Shown here: positions 19,685 to 31,295 of the stretch, piece after piece
Numbering within the stretch: the first letter of the stretch is position 1
Layout of the letters: each line of letters starts with the position of its first letter
From: Pegoplata infirma
Lineage: Eukaryota; Arthropoda; Insecta; Diptera; Anthomyiidae
Reading direction: 5' to 3'
Length of the DNA stretch: 64,000 nucleotides
Assembly: GCA_963921195.1 (NCBI GenBank)
Contig: OY992539.1
Coordinates: 159,470,622-159,534,621, forward strand
Notes under the pieces: model-generated
What the model was told of the DNA's origin: nothing
Databases searched by the model: none
The model's input: only the letters and a program-made list of their open reading frames with translations
Made by a program: the position numbers and the translations under genes

Positions 19685-22600
19685 CACAGAAAAAAAACGT
19701 CGAGGTAATGTTATCTAAGCTGGCATAGGTGAATTATTTTTGTATGAAATTTAAAAGCCACGACTTATTACCTATGCCACCAGTATAATTTTACTTTACA
19801 TTTTTACCTAATGGCCATGTAAGATTTACTAATGAATATAGGTAAAATTTCGAATTTAATTTTTTTTATGTTTTATTGACATTTTCAATTTTAATATTTT
19901 GAAAAGGTATGTCCAAAAATTTAATTAATTAAAAAATAATAAAATAATAATTTGCATATTCAATTTTTAGAAACTGAATACATATTTAATTTGAATTAAT
20001 CTGGAACTGATAGCGATTTTAAAGAACGGGTACATGGATTATAATTTACATTTGCAAGCTCTTGTAGGTACGAAATAGAAGCGCGAAATTTCCCTTGAAA
20101 CTGCGACAAATTAAATATGGAGACTGGAAAAAAAGGATTCTGTTATAAATATTTGAAGCTACTTACAATTAGAGGTAAAAAATATAACGATTATTTCTGT
20201 ATGCTGTCTTTTAATATAAATCATATTTTGCAACCAGTTTCAGATTACAAGAACATTCCATGCCCAAAATTGTTAAAATGCAAATTGATTGTAAGATTAT
20301 CAAAACAATAGAATTGGAAAATAAATCCCATTTGATCCCCGAAAAGTTAACGCCAACATATATAAAATGGACCAGTTTCAGCTTCTAATTAATACCCTTG
20401 AAAAGAGAGAAAATGAAAGAGAGGCCACTGCCTCAGAATCTGCGATTTTTTCTACAAAAAGAATTTCTGAGAATCTGAGAATTTTTCTATAGAAATAATA
20501 TTTCAAAATCTGAGAATTTTTATATAGAAAAATATTTCAGAATCTGAGAATTTTTCTATAGAAAAAATGTCTCAGAATCTGATAATTTTCCGATAGAAAA
20601 AATGTCTCAGATTCTGAGAATTTTTCTATAGAAAAACTTTTTCAGAATCTGAGAATTTTTTTATAGAAAAAAATTTTCTATAGAAAAAATGTCTCAGAAT
20701 CTGAGAATTTTTCTATAGAAAAAATGTCTCAGAATCTGAGAGTTTTTTTTTAGAAACAATTTCTCAGAATCTGAGAATTTTTCTATATTTTCTCAGATTC
20801 TGAGACATTTTTTTAAAGAAAAATTCTCAGATTCTGAGACATTTTTTCTATAAAAAAATTCTCAGATTCTGAGACATTTTTTCTATAGAAAAATTCTCAG
20901 ATTCTGAGACATTTTTTCTATAGAAAAATTCTCAGATTCTGAGACATTTTTTCTATAGAAAAATTCTAAGATTCTGAGACATTTTTTTTGTATAGAAAAA
21001 TTCTCAGATTCTGAGAAATTTTTTCTATGGAAAAATTCTTAGATTCTGAGACATTTTTTCTATAGCAAAATTCTCAGATTCTGAGACATTTTTTCTATAG
21101 AAAATTTCTCAGATTCTGAGACATTTTTTCTATAAAAAAAAATCTCAGATTCTGAGACATTTTTTCTATAGAAAAATTCTCAGAATCTGAGACATTTTTT
21201 CTATAAAAAAAATTCTCAGATTCTGAGACATTTTTTTTATAGAAAAATTCTCAGATTTTGAGACATTTTTTCTATAGAAAAATTCTCAGATTCTGAGACA
21301 TTTTTCCTATAGAAAAATTCTCAGATTCTGAGACATTTTTTCTATAGAAAAATTCTCAGATTCTGAGACATTTTTTCTATAGAAAAATTCTCAGATTCTA
21401 AGACATTTTTTCTATAGAAAAATTTACAGATTTTGAGACATTTTTTCTATAGAAAAATTCTCAGATTCTGAGACATTTCTTCTACATAAAATAATTTTAA
21501 GATTCTGAGACATTTTTTCTTTAGAAAAATTCTCAGATTCTGAGACATTTTTTCTATAGAAAAATTCTCAAATCTGAGAACATTTTTTCTATAGAAAAAA
21601 TGTCCCAGAATCTGAGAATTTTTCTATAGAAAAAATATCTCAGAATCTGAGAATTTTTCTATAGATAAAATATCTCAGAATCTGAGAATTTTTCTATAGA
21701 AAAAATATCTCAGAATCTGAGAATTTTTCTATAGAAAAAATATCTCATTTTTTCTATAGAAAAAATGTCCCAGAATCTGAGAATTTTTCTATAGAAAAAA
21801 TATCTCAGAATCTGAGAATTTTTCTATAGAAAAAAGTCTCAGAGTCTAAGAATTTTTTTTATAGAAAAAAGTCTCAGAATCTGAGAATTTTTCTATAGAA
21901 AAAATGTCTCAGAATCTGAGAATTTTTCTATAGAAAAAATGTCTCAGAATCTGAGAATTTTTCTATAGAAAAAATGTGTCAGAATCTTAAAATTTTTTTA
22001 TGTAGAAGAAATGTCTCAGAATCTGAGAACTTTTCTATAAAAAAAATGTCTCAGAATCTGAGACATTTTCTACAGAAATAATGTCGCAGAATCTGAGAAT
22101 TGTTCTATACAAAAAATGTCACAGAATCTGAGAATTTTTCTATAGAAAAAATGTCTCAGAATCTGAGAATTTTTCTACAGAAATAATGTCGCAGAATCTG
22201 AGAATTGTTCTATAGAAAAAATGTCACAGAATCTGAGAATTTTTCTATAAAAAAAATGTCTCAGAATCTGAGAATTTTCTATAAAAAAAATGTTTCAGAA
22301 TCTAAGAATTTTTCTATAGCAAAAATGTCTCAGAATCTGAGAATTTTTCTATAGAAAAAATGTCTCAGAATCGCAGAATTTTTCTATAAAAAAATTATCT
22401 CAGAGACTGAGAATTTTTCTATAGGAAAAATGTCTCAGAATCTGAGAATTTTTCTATAAAAAACTGTCTTAGAATCTGAGAATTTTTCTATAGAAAAAAT
22501 GTCTCAGAATCTGAGAATTTATTTTTTGAAAAATATTTCTCAAAATCTTTCTATAACAACAATAATTGTAATTCATGATTAAATTTATTTATAAAAACAT

Positions 22601-22922
22601 AATAAAATCAAATAATTTTTTAATTTATTTAATTTAGTAAAGTGTGTAATTATTTATACCTAGCGTATTAACAAAATAATTTAGATAAATTACCAAAATT
22701 TATATATAAATTTTTACTCTGCTAAACTTTGAAAAGTTTACAAAGTTTCCTAGGAATATTTCCTAAAAGCATAGATAATTTTTCGAACATATCATTTTTT
22801 AAAAATCACCTTGGCTTTTTAGTAATATTGTCTAAAAACTTTGTAGGCTCTATGTTATCTTGGCACTTAGATAAAGTTATACTATAAATTTAGGTAATAT
22901 TACCTCGATTTTTTTTTGTGTG
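19685..22922. mobile_element. TA-flanked terminal-inverted-repeat element with satellite core
   Basis: The left end CACAGAAAAAAAACGTCGAG and the right end (complement CACACAAAAAAAAATCGAGG) are inverted repeats that continue GTAAT. TA dinucleotides flank both ends (19683-19684, 22923-22924). TA duplication and CAC ends fit Tc1/mariner-type or CACTA-type non-autonomous elements. The ~2.1-kb satellite at 20440-22550 makes up most of the body. No transposase was found. Confidence 0.7.
20440..22550. repeat. Satellite array of ~35-bp units with two orientation switches
   Basis: The unit consists of TTTTTCTATAGAAAAA and CTCAGAATCTGAG boxes joined by an asymmetric ATGT spacer that reveals orientation. 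About 20440-20785 and 21590-22550 run in one orientation (TCTCAGAATCTGAGAATTT); about 20790-21580 runs in the other (AATTCTCAGATTCTGAGAC). The switch points are near 20779-20805 and 21565-21610. Units in the middle block are the most uniform. Confidence 0.9.
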
Positions 22923-23149
22923 TAGTAGAACCGATAACGGTAGTTTTAGGCATTGTCTGTCACCCTTATACATACACTTTGTATGTCTTTTTTTTTACTC
23001 GTTTTGTACTTCTCAAACATAGCACTACGTGCCCCTACATATTTTTATAAAAAAGGTAATTTATTTATTTAAATAAATCTGAGAATTTATTCTCCAATTT
23101 AAAAATATAAACTTTGTTTTTTATTTATTTCACGCATCTACGGCGAACA
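22923..23149. other. Candidate terminal part of the BEL/Pao 3' LTR
   Basis: A unique-looking AT-rich stretch with AATAAA near 23080 and an end reading GAACA (about 23145-23149). It is followed by the ACCAATACC repeat. It fits the right end of an LTR, but without a partner LTR the call is tentative. Confidence 0.25.
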
Positions 23150-23411
23150 ACCTTTTCGATACCAATACCCGTTAATACCAATTCAAATTGAAAACCAATA
23201 CCAATTAAAAACCAATATCTTTATTTGTGCGATACCAATACCGATAAAAAACCAATACCGATTCCCCACTACAAATACCAATTAAAAACCAACACTTTTA
23301 TTCTTCAAAACCAATACCAATAAAAAACCAATACCAGTTCATTTTTTTCCACTTTCGTATTGGTTTTGTTTCGGTTTTTTGTATTCTTATTTTCGTTTGT
23401 TTTAATTATGA
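23150..23411. repeat. ACCAATACC-rich degenerate repeat (locus 1)
   Basis: ACCAATACC, ACCAATACCAATTAAAAACC and variants recur many times from about 23158 to 23340. The same repeat type occurs at 38440-38608 and, inverted and split by a PLE, at 55430-55610 and 60977-61060. No coding function seen. Confidence 0.7.
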
Positions 23412-23415
23412 ATTC

Positions 23416-23961
23416 TGTAGTGTATGCATTATGTAGCGTGTAATTTGTCATTGCATGCAACTCAATACATTCTGATTGACAACATACATACATACAAGTA
23501 CTCAAATCATATAAATGTTTGCTCAGCGCATTCCATACTTTTGTTTTGATTTTGACAAAAAGTACATTGACGTTCAATGTACATTGACACTTTCAATTTT
23601 GTTTTGAGTTTGAATTTGGAAAAGAGTTCAAACTCTACATGAGTCATTTGTAATGTTTTTAATGTCCAATTTTGAATGAGTTAGAATTTGTAAAAGAGTT
23701 CTAACTCTACATGACTCAATTGCATTGTTTTCAATACGAAAACAATGAGAGAGAGAGTAAATGTTCAATTAGAATGTATCGAATAATTTTAAGTTATCGA
23801 GTGCATTTTAGAAAATCACTCATAGAGAAATTCTAGATTACTTTCGAATTTCTCATAAGTTATATTTAAGCCATTGTTTTTTTAAAAATAAAGATCAGAT
23901 TATTAACAAACAAAAAGGAAAACAAGTCTTTTTATTTCTCCGACAAAATTGAAACATAACA
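23416..23961 (+). repeat. 5' LTR
   Basis: 546 bp, TG...CA ends. It differs from the 3' LTR by a 112-bp segment absent from the 3' copy, consistent with deletion between short TGA repeats. I noticed three base changes (near 23659, 23731 and 23752) in the shared part. Confidence 0.95.
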
Positions 23962-23976
23962 TGGCGATCCTGATCC
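23962..23976 (+). promoter_or_regulatory. Primer binding site
   Basis: TGGCGATCCTGATCC begins immediately after the LTR CA end. TGG at this position is the usual complement of a tRNA CCA tail. I do not assign the tRNA. Confidence 0.7.
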
Positions 23977-24110
23977 TGCCGTGCCTGATGTCCTGATCCT
24001 GCTCCTGCCTGATGTCCTGATCCTGCCGTGCCTGATGTCCTGATCCTGCTCCTGCCGTGCCTGATGTCCTGCTCCTGCTCCTATCGTGCCTGATGTCCTG
24101 ATAAAGAAAA
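23977..24110 (+). repeat. Short tandem repeats in the leader
   Basis: CTGATCCTGC and GTGCCTGATGTCCTGAT motifs repeat several times, with a period of roughly 30-40 bp in places. They lie just after the primer binding site and are GC-richer than the rest of the element. They may have arisen by slippage. Confidence 0.6.
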
Positions 24111-24122
24111 ATAAGTAAAAAA

Positions 24123-24937
24123 CAAGTAAGAAAGTTATAGTCGGTCAAGACCGACCATATGATACCCTACACCAGTGTTTTCCGGAAAAAGGGTCCCAAG
24201 TTTAAACATGGACCGATTGTATCTGTCTTTTGTTAGATCTTTATTTAGTGTAGAAAACACACACAGATCAATTTTAAGTGGAATTGGTTAATTTTTTTTG
24301 TCAATATAACAATTTAACTGAATATCGGTCGATATTTTGATATGGGGGACTAAGTCCAAAAATGGTCCAATTATATTCCGATTTGATAAGGTTGCAAAAG
24401 TACACATTTAGCACCATTTTTATGAATTTTGAGGGAATTATGTGAATATCGGGAAGGTGGTTTGTATGGGGACTACCAGAAGGACTGACCCGATTCCTTT
24501 GAAATTTGGAATGGTGATTTGTGCATACAAAATTTGATTACTTGCTGAATTTCAAAGCGATATCTATTATAATACGGTTATTAGAGTCATTAAAGCCGAA
24601 TCCAAAGGGGGCGTTTGTATGGGGGCTAGGTCTTAACATGGACCGATTTTCTCCAATTTCAATAGGCTTCGTCCTTGGGCCAAAAGATGCTTAAGTTTCA
24701 AATTTCAAGTCAATTGATTGAAAATTGCGACCTGTATCGTGCTTAAACCGATAGATGGACAGACGGACGGACGGACGGACAGACGGACGGACGGACGGAC
24801 ATCGCTAAATCGACTCAAAAAGTTATTCTGAGTCGATCGGTATACTTGAAGGTAGGTCTAGGACCAATATTTCGGGTAGTTACAAACATCAGCACAAACT
24901 CAATATACCCTGTACCACAGAGTGGTGTAGGGTATAA
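24123..24937 (-). mobile_element. Helentron/DINE-1-like element in the Ty3 leader
   Basis: Read on the minus strand it ends with a GTCGGTC-TT-GACCGAC hairpin, then a short AT stretch and CTTG before a T run: a 3' terminus like those of DINE-1/Helentron elements. Its other end holds GGTGTAGGGTATAAT. The interior has GGACGGAC repeats and a CTAGGACC segment typical of this dispersed fly repeat class. It is non-coding. Confidence 0.65.
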
Positions 24938-25196
24938 TTATATTCATATATACCAGAAAGTGCATGGGCATGTCTGGCAATATATAATTACAATAAAATA
25001 TTTTTTTTGAAAATGCAGAAAGTGCTTTCGCACGTCTAGCATGTCAAAAAAAAAATTTTTTGTAGTTCCTTAAATCCAGAAAGTGCATATGCATACCTGG
25101 TATACATATACAAACTGCTCAACTTTGAAGAAGATCCTTGAAGAGAAAATTATTTTTACAAAGAACGAAATAAAGATATTCAAGAAGAACAAAAAA

Positions 25197-25394
25197 ATGG
25201 GAAGCACGCAGACAAAGATAAGTGAAGAAATCACTGCTTCAGCTAATGCACCTACAGCAGTAAGCGTAAGCCTTGAGGTTGTCATATTGATTTGCGTAAT
25301 AACAACATTGGTAGTTGTGGTTAAATATTTAAAAAAAGTATGTAAAGAGACAAATAAGAAGACAGACAATAAGAGCTGGTCTACAATAGGATAA
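25197..25394 (+). CDS. Small ORF ahead of gag: possible myristoylated single-pass membrane protein
   Basis: From the ATG at 25197 the 65-residue protein starts MGSTQTKISEE. Gly-2 with Ser/Thr nearby fits an N-myristoylation signal. A hydrophobic helix VVILICVITTLVVVV (about residues 26-40) is followed by basic residues (KYLKKVCKETNKK). An in-frame upstream ATG at 25083 would add 38 residues and hide the myristoylation signal, so I prefer the inner start. It precedes gag by about 230 bp. I do not recognise a characterised protein. Membrane targeting is an inference from composition. Confidence 0.55.
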   Translation: MGSTQTKISEEITASANAPTAVSVSLEVVILICVITTLVVVVKYLKKVCKETNKKTDNKSWSTIG

Positions 25395-25620
25395 TATAAA
25401 TTTCATGTATTATTATAGAAATGATTAGTGTTTATAAATAAAAAAACAAACAAAAAAAATATATATGTATTATTGTAGAAATGATTAGTGTTTATAAATA
25501 AAAAACAAAAAAAAAAAAAAAGATATATATTGGTTCATAAATGAAAAATTTTTTCTTTGTTTAATTTTTTTTTTTAAAGAAAAAGAGTCCGTATATTTTT
25601 AAAGTTTTTTTTTTATTCAC
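25395..25620 (+). other. Spacer between the small ORF and gag
   Basis: AT-rich non-coding spacer with a ~60-bp direct duplication (TATTATAGAAATGATTAGTG at about 25409 and again at about 25470) and long A and T runs. Confidence 0.5.
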
Positions 25621-26898
25621 ATGGAGAACGTGATTCTTTCTTTGGAGATTCTTTTGAAAAATGCAAAAAAATCTTTAAATCGCCCCTATTCCCAGGAAAC
25701 AATAGATGTAAAACGGGATGAGATAGAAACATTGCAGTTAGAATTGGAAGATATTTTGGTAGAAGAAAATATTGAGGGGGATATTAGAGAAAAGAATTTG
25801 GATAAATTCAAGAAAATAAAAACTGAGTGTTTGGACATATTGGATCAACACTTTAAAAGAAGAAATAATTTAGTAAAACATCAAGGTGTTATAGTTTTAA
25901 ATATGGATACCAACGAATTATCAGCGGTAACCAAATTAATACCAATTTTTTCTGGTAAGAAGGAAGAGTTACATAATTTTACAACAAACCTGGAGATGGT
26001 TGAACAGACCATAACCCAGGAAAAGAAAAATTTTTTCTTTAATTTCGTGTTTAAATCACGATTGGATGTAAAGGTCCAGAATAGAATAAGACAAGATGTT
26101 GTGCCTACATCTATCGCCGAATTAATAGCAGCTTTGAAGAAGGCATATAAACCTCTTAAAAGTTCAAGTTCTGTTTTGAATGAACTTACAAGTTTAGTAC
26201 AAAGAAACAATAATCTTTCGGGGTTTGCCACTAAGATAGAAAGCCTTGTTGCTGAATTGAATGAAATTCAGATAGCCGAAGAAGGTGAAGCTAATAGAGT
26301 TTCGGTGGTTAACACCAATAATAAGATAGCATTCAATACCTTTGTGAACGGCTTACAAGATCATCAATTGGTATCTACCATTGATGCTAGTCAAGTAACA
26401 ACATTATCTGACGCGCTTCAGATAGCCGAAAAAGCTACATCTCGAGCAAAACCAAAAAAATGTATTCTATCAAAATTCACAACCCAACCAATACAGGGGT
26501 AATAAGAAAAGTCTTGGAAATAACAGAGGTGGTTATAATAATAGTTGGAATAATAATGGTAACCGAGCAAGTAACAATTATAATAACAATGGTAACCGAT
26601 ATAGTAACAATTATAATAACAATTATGGTAACAATAGAGGTAACCGAAATGGTAACAGATTCCATAATAATAATGGCAATAACAACAATTATAAAAACAA
26701 CGGTAATAATCACAACAACAACAACGGTAATAATAACAACAATAATAACAACTATAGAGGAAATAATAATAGAAATAGAGGAAATAATAGAAATAATGGG
26801 TATGATAACAGAAATCAACGTGTTAACCAAGTACAGAACCAGGGAAACGCACAAACTCCGGAGATAGCGAGACCTGTATCTTCGGAAGTAGCCCAATA
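25621..26898 (+). pseudogene. gag: gag, frameshifted at an A run
   Basis: The first 280 codons (ATG 25621) encode a largely helical protein without zinc knuckles. At an A7 run (26454-26460) the frame must shift by one base; the next frame encodes a tail extremely rich in Asn with Gly, Arg and Tyr, ending at TAA 26896-26898. An Asn/Gly/Arg-rich tail in place of CCHC knuckles is characteristic of 412/mdg1 Gag proteins and probably binds RNA. Without a shift translation ends at 26502. The shift may be a slippage mutation; programmed frameshifting at this site cannot be excluded from sequence alone. Confidence 0.8.
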
Positions 26899-26943
26899 AA
26901 TAGTAAAACAGTATATAGCATATCATCTAACCTCAAAAATTAT

Positions 26944-29750
26944 GTGAGATTAAACGTTCTGGATACGGATAATCAACTAACATTTTTAATAGACACTGGT
27001 GCAGATGTCTCTTTATGTAAGGAAAAATTTTTATATCGTTATGAGGAAAATCCAGATGATTATTGCAATTTAACAGGAATTTCAAAGGAAATCATTAAAT
27101 ATTTGGTTCCACTACTATTAAAATACTTATTAATAATACAACAATTGAACAAAATGTGCAATTGGTTGCAAACAATATCCCAATAGGTACTGATGGAATT
27201 CTGGGTAGAGATTTTCTATCGACATATAAGTGTAACATCGATTATGATAAGTATGTCCTAACATTTGACATCAACGATGAAAATATTACAATTCCAATAC
27301 ATGATAGTGCTTTCAATATAAATCAAGTGATAGTACCACAGAGGAGTGAAATGATTTTACCATTCAATATAGAACTAGAAGAAGATGCAATAGTATTAAA
27401 TCGAGAAATAATTAAAGGTGTTTATTTGGCAAATGCTATTATTCCTAAAAATGGAAATCAACATATAAAACTGTTGAATGTTACGAATGAATCAATAGTT
27501 ATAGACAATATGAAAGTGGAAACAGTCCCGTTAAGAAACTATCAAATTTGTTCAGTAGCTAGAGATGAGGATAAAACAAAGTATACGGATAAAAGATTTA
27601 AGAAATTGTTGGAAAGTCTGAATTTGGATGACGTGGATGATGAGAATAAGCGAGAACTTATAGCAATATTAAGAAAATATCAATCAACGTTTCATATTGA
27701 CGAAGAAGACTTAACAACAAATAATTTCTATAAGCAAAATATAAATTTGCATGATAAGAATCCTGTATATATAAAGAATTATCGTTTACCACATACTCAT
27801 ACTGAGGAAATAAATTCTCAAGTGCAAGGGCTTTTGGAAAGTAACATAATTGAACCATCAATTAGTCCATACAATGCTCCTTTATTGCTAGTTCCAAAAA
27901 AGGGACAAACAGATTTGAAAAAATGGAGATTGGTTGTTGATTTTAGGAAATTAAATGATAAAATTTTCAATGATAAGTTCCCATTAACACGTTTGGACGA
28001 TATTTTGGACAAACTGGGTAGAGCTAAATATTTTTCGACCTTAGACATGACAAGTTCTTTCCACCAAATTGAACTTGATCGTCAGTCTCGACCTTATACA
28101 GCATTTTCAACACCTAATGGTCATTACCAATATACAAGACTGCCATTTGGTTTAAAAATATCATCAAATAGTTTTCAGCGTATGCTAACCATAGCTTTAT
28201 CAGGCCTAGAGTCCGAAGCTTTTTTATATGTTGATGATATTATAGTTTTTGGATGTAGTCTAAAACATCATAATACCAATCTGGTAAAAGTACTTAACAG
28301 ATTAGAGAAATACAATTTAAAACTTAATCCGAGTAAATGGTGTTTTTTGAAACCAGAAGTAATATATCTTGGTCATTTGATAACTCCAAATGGAATTAAA
28401 CCTGATCCTTCAAAATTTGATGCGATAACCAAATATCCTATTCCGAAAAATGCTGATGATGTTAGAAGATTTGTGGCATTTTGTAATTATTATAGGCGGT
28501 TTGTTAAGAACTTTGCCGACGTAGCAAGTTGTTTAAACGCTTTGCTAAAAAAGGGAGTAAAATTCGAATGGACAGAAAACTGTCAAGAAGCCTTTGAAAT
28601 ATTAAAAAGGAAATTGATAAGTCCACCAATTCTGCAATATCCTAATTTCGAAAGACCATTTATGTTAACAACAGATGCATCTGATTTTGCTTTAGGCGCT
28701 ATACTTTCGCAAGGAGAAATTGGAGATGACAGACCAATATCCTTTGCAAGTCGTTCATTGAACAAACACGAGAAAAACAAACCAGTAATAGAAAAAGAAT
28801 TACTTGGTATATACTGGGGAATACAATTTTTTCGTCCATATCTCTATGGTAGAAAATTTATTGTAGTAACTGACCATCGTCCACTAGTATCTTTATTTTC
28901 ACATAAGAATCCTAGTTCCAAATTAACTAGAATTCGACTAGAATTGTCTGACTACGATTTTCAGATAGTATTCAAAAAAGGGATTAACAACACAAATGCT
29001 GACGCACTTTCCAGAGTAAAGTTGGACTCTGATGTGCTTAAGACAATGATACCTCACGTAATTGACGAGTCAATTAAGAAAACGCTGGTGATAACACGGG
29101 GAATGAAAAGAAAAATGATACACAACAAAGATACAAATGAGGAAAAAGATGAATCATCTCCTATTGAGCCTGATCAACTCAAGATGTGGGAATGTACATC
29201 CATTAATGATATAAAACTCGCGAGAAAATTAAAATTTATAATAAATAAGTCGACTAAAGAATTTAAAATTGAAGATAATCATTCTGTGAACGAAACGCGC
29301 GTAAGATGTAGTGATAATCCATGTTATTTAGATAATATGTTGAAGAAACTTCCATCTGAGTTAAGCAGATTGAGATATAATAAATTCGCACTAGAAAAAG
29401 GTGACGAAATATTTAAAATAATAACCCATGGGAAAATGAAAGAAATAATTAATAAAATTGAAAATAATGACGTCAGAATTCTTTTATATAGCAATCCTCG
29501 AAAAATAATAAATAATGAAGAAAAAAATGAATTAATCAAATTGTATCATGATACACCATGCGGAGGTCATTTTGGAGTAAGAAAAACTCTATTGAAATTA
29601 AAATCGAAATATATATGGAAAAATATGTTTAAAATGGTTAAAAAATATGTCTCAACGTGTGATCTTTGTCAAAGAAACAAACAAATCCGACACACTAAAG
29701 AACCATTGTGTAAAACAGACACACCAACAAACGTATCTACGTCCTTCTGA
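26944..29750 (+). pseudogene. pol: pol: protease, RT, RNase H and integrase zinc domain
   Basis: Protease: FLIDTGADVSLC (active-site DTGA, about 26983-27018). A one-base lesion near 27096-27101 changes frame, after which LGRDFL and a long frame of about 864 codons run to 29750. RT: LPFGL and YVDD (about 28229-28240). RNase H: TTDASDFALGA (about 28669-28700), the NKP-IEKELL block, and TDHRPL. Integrase N-terminus: HHCC zinc-binding motif, H...H...CDLC (about 29545-29675). The frame stops at 29748-29750, where an integrase segment is missing. It would supply cDNA synthesis functions. Confidence 0.9.
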
Positions 29751-30507
29751 GAACTATAGATACATACTTACAATGCAGTGTGAATTAACGAAATATGTTA
29801 TAGCAGTCCCAATGGAAACAAAAGAGGCCAAATCCATTGCAAGAGCACTGATTGAAAACCTTATATTAAAATATGGTATATTTAAAATATTAAAATCAGA
29901 TAGAGGTACTGAATTTACAAATGAATTGATGAATGAAATATGTAGTCTATTAAAGATAGAACAGAAATTTTCGTCTCCATATCATCATGAAACACTAGGT
30001 ACCGTTGAAAGAAATCATCGAGTTTTAAACGAGTATTTTTTGTCTTTTGTGAATGATGATAAATGGAATGAATGGATACCATACTATTCGTTTGCTTATA
30101 ATATTACACCACATGTTGATACTGATTATTCTCCTTTTGAACTTGTTTTTGGGAAAATACCTAGTCTACCAGGGGAACAAATTTTTGATGGTGATAAAGT
30201 GTATAATTTTGAAAATTATGCGAATGAATTAAAAGTTAGGTTGAAACATTCACTAGAAAAAGCAAGAGAAATGATAGAAGTAGTTAAGAAAAATAGAAGA
30301 TTAAACTCTTTTGATAAGGAAAATAGTATAGAATTAAATATAGGAGATTTAGTTTTAGTTAAAGTAGGCAATAGAAAAAAGAACGAATCACCATACCATG
30401 GTCCATATAAAATTATTGATATTGATGATTTTAATGTAACTATAAGCATTAAAAACAAAGAAAAAATTATTCATAAAAATTTATTAAAGAAATACAATAA
30501 AACATAA
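29751..30507 (+). pseudogene. pol: pol: integrase core and C-terminus, first catalytic residue missing
   Basis: Integrase coding continues in another frame. The second Asp (SDRGTEFTN, about 29898-29925) and the Glu (GTVERNHRVL, about 30000-30028) of the DDE triad are visible. The β-strand segment that should carry the first Asp is absent: sequence goes directly from the TPTN linker to SENYRYILT. The join lies at about 29735-29752 and has ACGTCCTTC-like sequence, so a deletion between short repeats is likely. The C-terminal SH3-like part ends at 30507 without a chromodomain. The encoded integrase would be inactive. Confidence 0.85.
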
Positions 30508-30861
30508 AAACAAAAAAAAAACAAAAATGTAGCATAAGCAATAAAAAATATGTGTCACTAGAACACTTGAACGTAATTTGATTTAAAAAAAAAAAATAAA
30601 GTAAGAACACACACGTAAAACAAGAAAAATATATATAAATATAAAAAAAAAAAAAACCGACCAAAACAAACCACTTAGAAATAACATGATATATGTACAA
30701 TAAATTATGAAAATCATATTTAAAAAAAAAAAAAAATAGAAGGTTATTAAATAACAATGTAAACTAATAAAATTTTATTACCACTACAACACCACGGGGC
30801 ATAGTAAATCCTATAGTTCCTTTATAAAACAAACTATAAGATTTCTCTAAAACGCCGAGGA
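30508..30861 (+). other. Ty3 element 3' untranslated region with polypurine tract
   Basis: About 350 bp of A-rich non-coding sequence; no env-like ORF. The last bases before the 3' LTR, ACGCCGAGGA (about 30852-30861), are the likely polypurine tract used to prime plus-strand cDNA. Confidence 0.6.
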
Positions 30862-31295
30862 TGTAGTGTATGCATTATGTAGCGTGTAATTTGTCATTGC
30901 ATGCAACTCAATACATTCTGACACTTTCAATTTTGTTTTGAGTTTGAATTTGGAAAAGAGTTCAAACTCTACATGAGTCATTTGTAATGTTTGTAATGTC
31001 CAATTTTGAATGAGTTAGAATTTGTAAAAGAGTTCTAACTCTACATGACTCAATTGGATTGTTTTCAATACGAAAACAATGAGATAGAGAGTAAATGTTC
31101 AATTAGAATGTATCGAATAATTTTAAGTTATCGAGTGCATTTTAGAAAATCACTCATAGAGAAATTCTAGATTACTTTCGAATTTCTCATAAGTTATATT
31201 TAAGCCATTGTTTTTTTAAAAATAAAGATCAGATTATTAACAAACAAAAAGGAAAACAAGTCTTTTTATTTCTCCGACAAAATTGAAACATAACA
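30862..31295 (+). repeat. 3' LTR
   Basis: 434 bp with the same TGTAGTG start and ACATAACA end as the 5' LTR, lacking 112 bp internally. The AATAAA near 31221 is a likely poly(A) signal. ATTC target duplication follows. Confidence 0.95.

Larger units (their letters stand above)
23416..31295 (+). mobile_element. Full-length Ty3/gypsy LTR retrotransposon of the 412/mdg1 type
   Basis: Two LTRs (23416-23961; 30862-31295) start TGTAGTG and end ACATAACA. ATTC is duplicated outside both ends (23412-23415; 31296-31299). Between them lie a primer-binding-site-like TGGCGATCC, a small ORF, an Asn-rich gag, pol (protease, RT, RNase H, integrase) and a purine stretch before the 3' LTR. RT and RNase H sequence and the Asn-rich Gag tail resemble the 412/mdg1 group. 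There is no env. A Helentron is inserted in the leader. Frameshifts and an integrase deletion make this copy defective. Confidence 0.95.

Noticed and set aside
15195..23149. Firm 3' LTR for the BEL/Pao element
   Set aside because: No second LTR is present for comparison and two insertions split the candidate, so it stays a low-confidence note.
26460..26926. Long Ile/Thr/Val-rich open frames on both strands
   Set aside because: They are out-of-frame readings of the Asn-rich gag tail.
30508..30861. env gene of the Ty3 element
   Set aside because: Only ~350 bp of A-rich non-coding sequence separates pol from the 3' LTR.
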